A stretch of 64,000 nt of DNA from Brachionus plicatilis (taxonomy: Eukaryota; Rotifera; Eurotatoria; Ploima; Brachionidae): contig QEOQ01000214.1 in the NCBI GenBank assembly GCA_010279815.1, positions 413,873 through 477,872 on the forward strand. Direction: 5' to 3'. The position numbers and the translations under genes are program-made. The notes under the pieces were generated by a model that ran no database searches, was not told the origin of the DNA, and saw only the letters and a list, made by a program, of their open reading frames with translations. Positions 44,461 to 64,000 of this stretch are shown here, piece by piece. Position 1 is the first letter of the stretch. Each line of letters begins with the position of its first letter.

Positions 44461-44929
44461 TTGTTTCAAAACTCCCTCATCATGTACATGTTATAACCCA
44501 AATTTAATATTTTATTAACTTTGAGTTATAAACAGTTACAATTGCTATTTTTCAACAATTACAGTAGTTTTTATTTTCTAGTCATAATTTTTCATATAAA
44601 AATTCATTTATTAGTTTCAGATTCCAATTTATTTCAAATAAAAATTGATCCTTTAAAAATGTTTCTTTTATTGTTTGGTCTCTCAACCGCAGCATAGTGT
44701 CTATGCAAAAAAAAGATAATAAACAAAAATCACGTTTATTACAGTACTCCACAGTGTTTTATTCCATGCTTGGGTCGCATTTATTGTCTTCATTATCCTC
44801 AAGAATCAAAATCTTTGGTTGATTTGGCACTCATTGATGCTTTTTTCATAGTACGAGACATTTACGACTCGAAAACTGCTCTCCCTTATTCACGTCAACA
44901 AAAATCCTCAGTTCGTTCGCCACTCCTCG
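44461..44929 (+). pseudogene. Exon-like frame split by a solo LTR
   Basis: 44461-44487 and 44748-44929 together give one open frame (CLGRIYCLHYPQESK, DLALIDAFFIVRDIYD), preceded by an acceptor ACTTTTTTAG and followed by a donor CTCG|GTACAC. The solo LTR and its GTAC duplication interrupt it. It is GC-richer than its surroundings. I do not recognise the protein. It could be a broken host gene or another mobile element. Confidence 0.3.
44489..44743 (+). repeat. Solo LTR related to the 24556 element
   Basis: 255 bp from TGTTATAACCCAAATTTAAT to CACGTTTATTACA, similar throughout to the LTRs at 24556 and 31355. GTAC precedes (44484-44487, one base before TG) and follows (44744-44747), consistent with a target duplication. 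No internal region remains. Confidence 0.85.
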
Positions 44930-46094
44930 GTACACAAATTTATAATTAATTCAACAGTTTGTTATTAGAAAAAAAATTTAATCATGCTTGATATGATACA
45001 AATGTGAAAATCAAATTTATTTAAATTAGATTTTTGTCGAATTAAATTTTTTTTCAATTTTTGGTTTTAATAAATTATTTTAAAATTTGATAAATGTGTT
45101 TAATTTTTTACTTCAACATAAACAGAAAATTCATTATTTTTTCTAATCAGAAACTAATGAATGTTTTTAAAACTTTAAAATTAACTTTTAAATTAGAATT
45201 TTTTTGGTAAATATTTTCTAATTAATTAAGATTGTTCTCTTCGTTAGTTGTTTATTAAAAAACCAATCAAATCTAAGATTTTAAGAGAATAAATTTAATT
45301 AAAAATAGATTTTTTTTTTATTTTAATTAAAATTAAATTTAGAGTGTTTTAAATTAAATAGTTATTGATGTCTAAAAGAGTTATAACAATTTTTTTCAAT
45401 AAAAATTTTCCTCTTCAAACTTAGTTCATTCACTTTTAATCTCTGGATAGTGCATAGCGGTCATCTATTAATCTGGCCATACACCTGTTTCGCTCCATTT
45501 TAGTTGGTGTTTGTTTAGCAGATTTGTCTTCAAGCTAAAGTATTTTAATGCTTTTTTTCTTTCAAGTTACAAAAATTTCGAGGTCTTTTAAAAAAACATT
45601 TTATACTACGCTTTAACTAATCAATATTTAAAATAAATGAGAAAAGCTAATAGCACACTCTAGAGTTCTAATTTATTTTGAATATGATTTTTTTTCACTT
45701 ATTTCAAATTAAAAATAAATGATATCTTTTGTACGAGCCGATTTTGGGCTTTATTATTTTCTTTTTTCGATTTCATTTAATAAACGCCTCGTTTCGTTTT
45801 AACAGCTCTAATTAATAATAAATTTAACCTGATATTTTTTTTTAATGTCTTAAAAATAAAAAATAATCAAAAATTTTATTTGACTTGGGGAATTGTTTTT
45901 ATGAACTGCAAATTTAAATGATATTTATTTTTAGCTTTTGGTTTTAATTGATGACAAATAGAAGTCATTAGGACGTTAGGCTTACTCTATTAATTTTTAA
46001 TTAATTTAAAAGTGACCAAATCAAAAATGTTCTACCTATTTATTTATTTTTTTTCGTTTTTTCAGTAATTACTCCTTGACAACTCAAATCATTT

Positions 46095-46241
46095 TGTTTA
46101 GAAAAGAACTCTGTTTGCAGCCCAATTGATCGTTCTTAATCAAAGTCGACCTTTATTTTTGTTGCCAAAATTACCAACAATGAAAAAGATATCTCAAAGC
46201 GTTTTGGTCTATTCTCAGACTAAGCGCTTGCCTTCGAGATA
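46095..46241 (+). other. Possible coding exon, unknown
   Basis: After ATTTTGTTTAG, a 46-codon frame (FAAQLIVLNQSRPLFLLPKL, ending KRLPSR) runs to TAA and is less AT-rich than its neighbours. It could be the last exon of the gene implied at 44461. Another phase stops after about ten codons. The rest of 44930-47550 shows nothing recognisable. Confidence 0.2.
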
Positions 46242-47557
46242 AATTGTTCTAAAGAAATTAAAAAATTACTTAAATTAAAATTTTTATTACGATTTTGAAA
46301 TTTTTGCAAACAATTTAATCAGATTATTAATTTGAAAATAGAAAAAAAAATTTTTTTTGTTAATTTAAAATATAAAATAGACCAATTATTTTTTTTTTGA
46401 ATTTATTTCAACATTTAATGACTAATTTGAATAAATTATTATAAAAAGAAATGATGTTGGCCTTAAAAAAATGAATCGTAGAATCATTTGATTCAAATAA
46501 AAGATTTTAGTCATTATTTTTACACGGTCTGCCATTACTATATTGTTTATAAGCTTATTTAAATGAATATATCACTCTTTACTTAATTCACGAGACCAAA
46601 CCAGCATATTTACAGTACTGATTTGGAAATGTGGTTTTACCATAATTTACGTGAATCTACCAAAATTTTAGTAAATTTACCAGATTTGATAAATTAAGTA
46701 ATTGAAATTCTAATTGAGAAAAAAAGCGACCGATCAAAACACGAAAATTTACGCATCGCAATATCTTAATATCGACTTCTATTTGTCATAAATAATTAAT
46801 AATTGAGATATTAAAAAAACTTGATTTAAATTTTTGTATTTTTTTTTTAACTTTTTTTCTCTAAAATCAATAAAAATTTACGAAAATTTGCGTAAAAAAA
46901 TACAATTATTTTTTAATTTAAATTTTCTATTAATTTTGAAAAAAAAACTAAAAAAAGCAAAATGATTGCAAAAATTTGGATTTTTCGGCCCTTTTCGTTT
47001 TTTTTTTAAATCTTGAATTGTGTTGCTTTTGTGTCAATATATAAAGTTTCAAAGTTAATCAACATGCTAGTGTTCATGTTAAAAATGACCGATTAACACT
47101 CCGTTTGATTTATTTCAAAACAAAATAATAAATTTAATAAAATAATTTAAAAAAACAAAAAATTCTAATTTAGTTAAAATTTTTAATTAAAATTAAATTT
47201 TTAATTTTTTGTTAAAATTTATATTTTTGAATATAGAAGGCTTAAGTGTTGTAGGATTCAACATTGATCTCATGATCCCAAAGCTTTTCATTATTTTTGT
47301 GAAAAAATGTTCAAAGGCCAAGAATCGATTTGATCCATGACATAGAAGACAAGTTTTTTCAAAATTTATCACCATCATGCAATACCATGAATCAAAAACT
47401 CATGACATCTAAGACTATCTGCTTAAAAGCTACTCCATAAACAACTTAAAGTACAAAACCATATTCAAACATATCTTACATAAAGCAGAGTTTATTTTAA
47501 CAATTTTTAATAATAAAATAATTATGTTCTAGTCTAATTTTATAATGACAAAATATT

Positions 47558-48069
47558 ATATGGCCAGTAAAATAATGCATACTTAATCAGTAAATATACT
47601 TCAGTAAATTTATTAAAAAAGAAATAGCAAAAATATTTATTTATTCAGTAAATTTATTGAATTTTAGTTAACTGACAGTAAAATTACTGTTTGAGTGCTC
47701 TTTTAGCATTTTTCTGGCGTTCAGGCCCACGCGCTTCGGACTCCGTTTCAAAGTGCCTTGAGGGTCGTATATTATTCCAACACCACGCGTTTTCTTATAA
47801 ACAGGTGCCTCGATTTCTTCAGCTTCAACGTCAGTATCATCGCTACGATAATAACTTATGCGCTGCTCAGATGATGTCGTATTGTTATTATAATTAGCTA
47901 AAAAATAATTTTGCTGACCAATATACAATTCTACTGATGAAAAAAATATTTTGCTGACAAATAATTTCCTGAATAAAATTTATTGATGGGATAATCATTT
48001 TTACTGAATAAAATATTATATTTACTGATTAGTTCTATTATTTTTACTGAAGCGATAATCATATGCCTT
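47558..48069. mobile_element. Family C element with ORF remnant
   Basis: Inverted ends: AATCAGTAAATATA at about 47586-47599 and TATATTTACTGATTAGTTCT at about 48025, with further matches out to GGCC/GCC. Inside, the minus strand has an 86-codon frame at 47668-47928 (SSEQRISYYRSDDTDVEAEE, VYKKTRGVGIIYDP), probably a leftover of the transposon's protein. Its second half is the empty-site relative of 8383-8931. Confidence 0.5.
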
Positions 48070-49130
48070 ATATAATTCTTTTTAAATACTATTTTTTTTC
48101 TGATTATTTAAAATTTGATAATGAAATTGCAACGATGAGAGCTGAAAAGAAGGCGCTGCCATTCAAAACTTCCTTGGAAATTTTTCTTTTCCTAAATTAT
48201 CATCAAAAAAAAAGTTCTTTTAGAAAATTGTGAATTTCAGTGCAAAGAACAAGAATAAAATATAAAAACGTCAAGACTTTTATTTGAAGCGACTAACAAG
48301 TGTCTAATTTTCTGTAAATTTTAGCAACTGATAGATCCTCTGTGCCACCATTTTTAGTCGAGTTGTATTTTTAATTTAATATTATATCCCAAATTCACAA
48401 TTTTCTGAATTATTTCTATATTATTGCATATTATTGCAGAATTTTGCAGAATCAATATATTGGTGGTACAAAGAATGCATCAGTTGTTACAATTTGTAGA
48501 GCATTTTTTGGTCTGTCAGAACTTAAGCTTTGGCATTTTTAATATTTTGTTTCTGTTTTTTATATTAAAATTCACAATGGACATCTTTTCGGTTCAATGA
48601 TCCACTTCCATAGAGGAATGCATCTTGTAAGCCCTGAAGTCGAATTACTTGCTTATAAACGACTAAATGGTTTTTATTTTGAAGATTAGATATTTTCTGC
48701 TGATTTTGTACTAATAAATAAATTAATTAATTGAAAGCGATTAAAAATAAAACCTATAAATATTTGACTAACTCTAATACAAATAAATCTTGTCTTTTTT
48801 AACAATTTCTTTCAACAGGAAGGCGAATCTCCAAAATGATATAAAAAAATCCTTAAGTGAATTAAAGGTATGGCTTTTTTGGTGGAAAACAAACATTTTC
48901 ACAGTGAAAGCCTTAGTCTTTTCAAAATATGCAGAGCAAAGAATACATTTTAGTCTCTAGATCTGCGGCAATAAGTTTAAGAGTGAAAAAGAAGTTGAGT
49001 TTTTAGCGGAAATAAGCTTGCACAGAAGTAATCTTCAGTTCTACAGTAGATGAGAAAATAATTAAACAACTCTTCAACACAACGCTTATGGCTTATTAAA
49101 ATCATTTTAATTAAGTTATTGGATGTATTT

Positions 49131-49802
49131 TTTGTCAGTAGATAAATATTTTTTTTTTTAGATATTTTTTCCATATATCTACAAAAGGGTTAGGTCCATT
49201 CACCAATAGCGGACAATAAAATAAATATAAGTAGATAAAGGTTTTTTATAGAAGATAATTTATTTTAAAATATAGATAATTAAAAAAATCAAAACAAAAA
49301 AACAAAAAATTTCTAACGCTTATTTTTTTAATATTTTAATTTGACGGAATTTGTTAAGGTTCAAAAAGTGTGAAAGTTTTCTTTTGTCCAAAACTCTTTA
49401 CACTGAGGACGTTGTACATATGTAGAACTGAATGTCTTGGTGCAAATTTTTGAAAATTCTTTTTCTCCGTTTTACACCAATTGTAACCCAATGTCCATTT
49501 TCTTTGTCGTTACCAAGTCCGCTTCTCTATCAAGAGACAATTTCTACAACAAGCCTTTCGAAACTTTTATAAAATCGTCTAAACTCAATCTGTCTCGGTA
49601 AGAGTCCTTATCTTTGATATTAACAATTTAATGATAATTATCTACTGCATTAAAGAACTATCTACCAGAATTAGAATTAAACTTTTCAATGAATGTTTTT
49701 TTTATCCTTTTACAATTGATTGATTTATCTAATATTTATTTTATCTACTTTTTAAAAATTAAAATTATCTACTAAAAAAATGGTTTATCTACTGACGAAA
49801 AA
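49131..49802. mobile_element. Decayed inverted-repeat transposon
   Basis: The left end TTTGTCAGTAGATAAATATT is matched in inverse by the right end GGTTTATCTACTGACGAAAA. TTATCTAC/GTAGATAA motifs repeat inside both flanks. The centre (about 49350-49590) has a broken minus-strand coding trace (DSYRDRLSLDDFIKVSKGLL). About 0.67 kb. Confidence 0.55.
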
Positions 49803-50226
49803 CTATGCCTTAAGTTTTTCTGCATAAGTTATGTAAAACAGCCATTGGGCAGTTAAAATTCAGTAGTTTAATTAAATTGCTGAACTAAAATAAGATACAC
49901 ATTCATATATTGAAGAAATGACATGGTTATTCTGTTCCATGATTGATGTCAGATTGATGGATGAAAACAGAACATGCTTGGAATTGCTCGACTTTTTTGT
50001 TTGATGACTACAGTACACAGTATATCTTCTTTCCTTGCTGAACCCACCAGTACTTTCAATCTGAAAACATGTCATGTCATATCTGTATTTTGTGTAAGCT
50101 TTTTTTTGGCCAATTTTATTTGGACTTAAATTTTTTATTTTGTTTTAAATTTTTATTTAAATATGCTGGCTTGATAAAGACATGCAAATAATAAAACAAA
50201 TAAATAAACAGTTGAGAAAAAAATTT

Positions 50227-50299
50227 CGAGCCTACCAGGACTCGAACCTGGAATCTTCTGATTCGAAGTCAGACGCGTTATCCATTACGCTACAGGCCC
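50227..50299 (-). tRNA. tRNA-Arg (anticodon UCG)
   Basis: 73-nt cloverleaf: acceptor GGGCCTG/TAGGCTC with two G-U-type pairs, D arm GCGT/ACGC, anticodon stem TCTGA/TCAGA with loop CTTCGAA, T arm CCAGG-TTCGAGT-CCTGG. A-box and B-box (GGTTCGAGTCC) are intact. A T-run follows on the minus strand as Pol III terminator. No CCA is encoded, as in nuclear tRNAs. No intron. Confidence 0.95.
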
Positions 50300-50599
50300 C
50301 ATACATCATTTATGAAATAAAATTCAAAAAATCACTTGTTTATTTTTGATCTAAGAAAATTTGTCTCTAATATGGCTTAGGAAATTTGAACAAGTCTTAA
50401 TTAAAACTTGCGCCAGTCTTACATTTAAAATGTTAGCTAACAAAATAATGAGCAATTTTAAATCAAGCGTTCTTTACTTTTGATCAAATTACAAAAATTT
50501 AAATGACCTTTTTCTTTCATTTAAGATAACATTTTCGACAAAAATTTCTTTTTAAATAGACTTTTTAAAATTTATTTAAAAAAAAATCAAACTCTAAAA

Positions 50600-52019
50600 A
50601 TGAAAATAAACAAAATTCTTTTGACTCTAGTTGCAATCGAAGTTGGACTTATTGTTTTCGGTGGTTATCTGTATTCACTCATTCCAATATGTAGCCACGA
50701 AATCAGCCAACTTCATTATTTAAGCAACTGCAGCTACACAACACCTTCTTTGTCGGACAGCATATTTTTTGTCATAACCACTATAACTACCATAGGTACT
50801 GTCAATTCAAATTTAATTTGAAAAATTCAATTCCATGTTCAAAAAGGCTATGGCAATTTGACTCCAAGTACGGACACTGGCAAAATATTCACCATAATGG
50901 TTGCTTTCATCGGAATACCCATAAATATTGTTTTTTTGGCCAAAATTGGTGAAATACTCAAAAAAGGATCGGCTTACTTGCTCAAACCGATAAAAAAATT
51001 GTCAAATAATAAAAAAATTTTTATCATTATTCAAGTAATTTTGAGCAATTTTTGGCCTAAAAAAACTCTTTCTAAAAAATTAAATATTTTTAACACTCTT
51101 GTTTCATTAAAAAAAACAACTCAATTATTAAACAACTTTTTATTAAATAATTTAAATAAAAAATCTTAAGATTATTTTCTCGGTGATATCGGGCACAATT
51201 ATATTTTTGCTGGTACCGGGATTTGTGATTATGCGCCTTGAGAATTGGAACTACATTGATGCGTTGTATTACATTTTTGTTACTTTGTTCACCATTGGTT
51301 TTGGAGACTTGGTAGCCGGCTCCAATTTTAAATTGTCATCGTCCGCATGGATGAATGTGTACCGTTTTTCGTTGTACTTGTGGATGTACCTTGGCATGGC
51401 ATACATTTCTTTGATTATAACTCTGGTCCTGGACTATTTTAAGGCGAATGCGGAAAATATTCGCAAAGAAGTTATAAACATGATCGAAGACAAGATAAAC
51501 TTGACCATACGTCGCTATTTGAGTGCGAGAAAAATTCAGCTAAAGTCACGGAACAAATTAAGCCGCGAGGAAAAATTGAACAGAAAACTAATCAAACAAG
51601 GTCTTAGGATAAAAATAAACTATCAAGAGGACAAATTGGAAGAGATGGCGCGGCGCAGAAGCAAATGTAAAACAAATGTCAATCTAAAGGCCTATTTTGA
51701 GAACTATTTGCAAGAAAACAAGGCTTTCGATCAACTAGAAGACAAAACCCCAAATTTTGACGTTGCCAGCTTAAACAAAATTGAGGAAAACGAGGAAATA
51801 GATGACGAATGTCTTAAAATTGACATTGAAAAGTGCGACTATTCGCCAAATGTGCAACCAGAGTCGAATATTTTCACTAATGATTACTACGACACAGTGA
51901 CAAGTGATGACTATTTGAACACTCTTTCCACCATTGACCAAAGCCCAAATCAACATCGCCATGTACAATTTATATTCAGCAATAACGAAACAGATAAAAA
52001 TGACGTTTTTTTTTACTAA
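50600..52019 (+). CDS. Two-pore-domain potassium channel (K2P/KCNK)
   Basis: Background (leak) K+ channel subunit in the plasma membrane. Exons 50600-50795, 50847-51034 and 51171-52019 with introns of 51 and 136 bp give about 410 residues. TM1 (LLTLVAIEVGLIVFGGYLYS) is followed by a short extracellular loop and pore 1 with filter TIGYG (the intron falls in its second Gly codon), TM2 (IFTIMVAFIGIPINIVFLA), TM3 (IFSVISGTIIFLLVPGFVI), pore 2 with filter TIGFGD, TM4, and a long charged cytoplasmic tail. Both filters are intact. Intron phases (1, 0) join without stops. Subfamily undetermined. Confidence 0.93.
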
Positions 52020-55000
52020 TTTTGTCTCCAAAGTAAAAAAGAAAAAGTTCAAAGAGGTCTCTTTTTGATATTTTTAAATTTCCGATTTTATAGTGACAAC
52101 AAAAAAAGAACTAAACAAAAATGTTTAATTAAGGACTTGGAAACAAAGTTTTATTGAAGAAAATAGCTAATAAAAATTTTAATTGTAGAATTCGATTCGA
52201 ATTGATTCGAAGTCTGTTGACTAGCCACAAGTATTCACAGTCTTAATTAGGGATTAATAAATTAAGCAAGTAATAAATATTAAAAAAGATTAATAAAGAT
52301 TAATACAAAAACAAAAAATCCCATAATTGGTAAAATTGCGTAAAATAACGTAATTAATTTTTTTTTTTGTTTTAAACGGCTCGCAATATTGAGCTTTTTT
52401 ATATTTTTTCAAAAGAAATATTATTTCAAAGTTTCAAAGAATTTAGTCAATTATTTAGTCAGTTTTTAGAATTTTTAATTTTTTGATTTTTTGACCCTAA
52501 GCATTTAGGAACGAATTTACTAAAAATGACGTAAAATTACATATCCTTACCGACTAATATTTACGTATATATTATTAACAGATTACGTAAGCTGAGCGAA
52601 ACTTACGTAAAATTACGTTATTTTACGTAATTTTACCAATACTGGACTTTTTGTAGAACCATTGTAAATAGTAAAGAGTTTTTAAGTTGCCCCAAATCAA
52701 AATCTAGCGACCGACTCTCTCTTAACAGCTTGTTATTGAAATATTAATTTTATTTTGATTTTTTATGAAAATTTACGTGAAATTGTTCAAGTATTTTTGA
52801 TTTTTAATCAAAAAAAATTTTCAACGTGTTTATAAATAAAAAAAATTAAAATAATGTACTTTTTTTACTAACGTGTCTTTAAATTTTATTTCATCAAAAT
52901 GATTGCTAAAGGTCAGACAGATATTTTTAGTATATAAACTAAAGACAATTTTGAATATAAATGGACGAGCTTTTTTCAAGAACTTGATCTTAAAGTCTGA
53001 AATTTTGCATTTATGAAAATTTGAAAAATCAAATATTTTAGGATTTAATCCTTGTTATTCTCAAGGAGGCGCTTTTTAAATTATTTGAATTAATTCATCA
53101 AGTTATTTATCATTATTAAACTAGAAAGAAAACTGCAAAATCAATTAGATATGAATTTAATTTAATTTTTTATAATCAAGTTTGTGATGTTTATTAAAAT
53201 AAATAAAAACAATGATAATAATAATAATGACAGCATTTAAGCTCTTGATTATAGTTATAATGGGACAGTGAAGCTAAGAGCAATAGACATGGAGCAAATT
53301 GAAGATAATAATAAAGTTTGTAATGAAGAGGTAATAAAAAAAAAAATAAAGTTGTTTAAGATACAAACATTTTTTTTTCTAAATTCATTCCGGGAATGAA
53401 TCAAAACATAGAAAAATAAAAACGTAGAATTTAATTAAATTAGCGGAGAAGCAAAAAATATGAATTACACTTAGTAAATTATTTAAAAAAAAATATTAAA
53501 AAAATTGAATATCAATTTAAAGTCATCAATTTTCTATATCTTAATTTTTTACGTTTAAAAATATTCTATGTTTTGGTTTTCTATGTTTATTGATTTTCTA
53601 CGTTTTACTTTTTTAGGTTTTTTTTGTTAGTTTTTTTGTGTAAGATAACATAAGGTCAATTTGATGATATTTTTTTTTTGTAATGCATTTTATGCATAAT
53701 ATTAAGATGTTAAGATTATTTAATATTTCTATATTTTATGTAAAATCAAATAAAAAAATACTTAATTCTATTTCGAAAATTTTGATTTTTTTACCTAATG
53801 TTACCTTCATTATTAAGTAATTTTGTAGGAAAACATTTTTAAATAATACATTTTTAAATAAATAAAAAGAGGTGGAAAAATTTTTTTAAATAAAAGTACC
53901 TGAATTTTTATTTCAGAAAAAATATAAATTAATAAATAAATTTCGATAATTTAAAGAAATTCAATCTCCAAAATTAGCTTTGTTTGACTTAATTTTATAT
54001 TTTATTTTGAGGAGCTTTAGCTCGGTACAGTCAAACAAATAACTAAATGATACTCAAATTTTCTTCATATTTAGAATTTGTTTTAGAATTAAATCATCTA
54101 TGGTTATGGCACAAAACATTTTGAAGTTAGAGATGTGGTGCATCTTAAGCTAAAGCTGTAAAAATCTTATATTTGTTACTTATATTTTATTATTATTTAT
54201 TAGTTTGAAGCCTCATAGGCAAAAGAGATATGTTTAGTAAAAAGTCTTAAAAAAATAAAAATTACAAATTTTAAAAATCTTATAATTTAGGTTTTGTAAA
54301 ACTAACTTCAAATGAACAGAATAAATTTATGAAAAATCTAATATGCTTTTCCAGAAGTTCAAAATTATTCATGAGAACGCGACATGGTGCTACACACATA
54401 TTTTTATGATTTTTAAAACTCTACAAATTTCGTAGAGATAACTTCAATATATTCTAGCGTAGTGCATTTTGCAGGGATTTGGTACATCATTAGCAGATTG
54501 TGAAAGTTGATGCAACTATGTTGAAAAAAAATAAAAAATTTTAATTTTTTTATTTTCATATTTTGTAAATTTTTTGTGCAATATTTCAACAAATCAAAAA
54601 ATAAATTTATTTATTAGAAATCAAAAATAAAAATTTGTTGAAATGGAAAATTGAAATGTAAACTATCTTTATTGATTTGATAAATTATTTGCATTTTATT
54701 AGTGAATAAAATTTAAAGTTAAACTAAAAATTAATTGACAATTTTTTTAATATTTTATTAATTTAATTTTTGAGTTTGGGAATTAAGATTCAAAGATCGT
54801 AGGAGCACTATTTATAAAAACTTTTTTAAATCAGAATTTAAATATTTGTTATAAACCTTAATCTAAGGCTTATTTTGCGGGCCTGTTAGGATCTTGTAGG
54901 TTTGCGATTATAACACAAAATATTATAGAAAGTAATTAAATGATGCTTTATTTATAAATGGCTTCTTCTAGCCAAGACAAATAATAAAGAAAATGACATT

Positions 55001-55397
55001 AAGGAAAAACAAAACTACACTAAAAGCAAACTTGACTTTTAAAAACTAACTTTTGGCTGCTAATTTAATTTTAAAAAAATATTTTTTTAAAATTTTTTTT
55101 AAAAATCAACAAATTAATTAAAAATAAAAAATTTAATTTGACAATTTAATATTGAGCATAAACAAGCCACTTAAGCGTCAATTTGGCTGTTGAGCCGATG
55201 TTTGAAAAAATATCATAATATGATTTTAAACAGATACTTAAAGCTTCTGTACTTGACTTTTAGGATTTAAAGTGTAAGCTAAATTTTATTATTTTGATAA
55301 GAAAAAAAAATTTCTAATTTATAAAATTTTATTTACAAATAAAAGCGAAAATAAACAAGTGATTTTTGAATTTTATTTCATTTAAAAGTGACGTGTG
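52020..55397. other. AT-rich intergenic region
   Basis: No gene seen. It holds an inverted-repeat element (52326-52646), a weaker inverted pair (about 53404-53613, AAACATAGAAAA / TTTTCTATGTTT) and a short retroposon relative near 54185-54300. Confidence 0.6.
52326..52646. mobile_element. Inverted-repeat MITE (TTACGTAA-rich)
   Basis: The left end ATTGGTAAAATTGCGTAAAA (then TAACGTAATT) is complementary to the right end ending TACGTAATTTTACCAATACT. Terminal repeats of about 33 bp. TTACGTAA motifs recur inside. A diverged relative may lie at 46610-46690. No coding; target duplication not resolved. Confidence 0.7.
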
Positions 55398-55470
55398 GGG
55401 CCTGTAGCGTAATGGATAACGCGTCTGACTTCGAATCAGAAGATTCCAGGTTCGAGTCCTGGTAGGCTCG
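55398..55470 (+). tRNA. tRNA-Arg (anticodon UCG), second copy
   Basis: Identical over all 73 nt to the minus-strand gene at 50227-50299, followed by a T-run at 55480-55485. The two copies are in opposite orientation 5.1 kb apart with the K2P gene between. Confidence 0.95.

Positions 55471-64000
<8,530 letters not shown>

Overview
The window is nuclear DNA from an invertebrate animal. It is very AT-rich (roughly three quarters A+T by eye). The genes are metazoan and split by GT-AG introns in the standard code: a PIKfyve lipid kinase, an integrin beta subunit, the K50 homeobox gene goosecoid, a two-pore potassium channel and a novel-type (epsilon-like) protein kinase C. Two nuclear tRNA-Arg genes are present. 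The composition and the load of LTR elements and small inverted-repeat transposons would fit a spiralian such as a monogonont rotifer, but that taxon is a guess.

Layout. 1-7429 (+) is the 3' part of PIKfyve; its 5' end lies left of the window. 7430-10176 is intergenic, with a 125-base assembly gap (7787-7911) and three transposons. 10177-18874 (+) is a complete integrin beta gene of four exons, whose 4.4 kb first intron has collected a LINE remnant, short retroposons and inverted-repeat elements. 19136-19675 and 20434-21222 (+) are two small orphan genes, the first coding for a secreted protein. 22414-35754 is a retroelement cluster: a gypsy tail plus LTR remnant, a Ty3/gypsy-type element with both LTRs (24556-31639), a LINE fragment, and a GC-rich gypsy element on the minus strand (32466-35754). 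35755-41138 is largely empty. 41139-42253 (-) is goosecoid. 42254-50226 is mostly non-coding and holds a solo LTR inside an exon-like open frame. 50600-52019 (+) is the K2P channel, flanked by two identical tRNA-Arg(UCG) genes in opposite orientation. 56577 to the window end (+) is the protein kinase C gene, whose last exon runs off the edge.

The host genes form no operon and no obvious functional cluster. PIKfyve acts on endosomal lipids, integrin beta on adhesion, PKC on diacylglycerol signalling, K2P on resting potential and goosecoid on transcription. Much of the rest is mobile DNA at several stages of decay, often nested.

The most unusual item is the LTR element at 24556-31639. Its LTRs are almost identical (one substitution and one 21-bp repeat-unit difference), yet its pol is frameshifted, deleted and mutated at the catalytic motif. 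Part of integrase and gag is duplicated at its front. Where an env gene might sit it carries an extra open frame coding for an RRM-like domain, a long coiled coil and a C-terminal RING finger. This looks like a non-autonomous element that was moved in trans and carries a possibly captured RNA-binding/ubiquitin-ligase-type gene.
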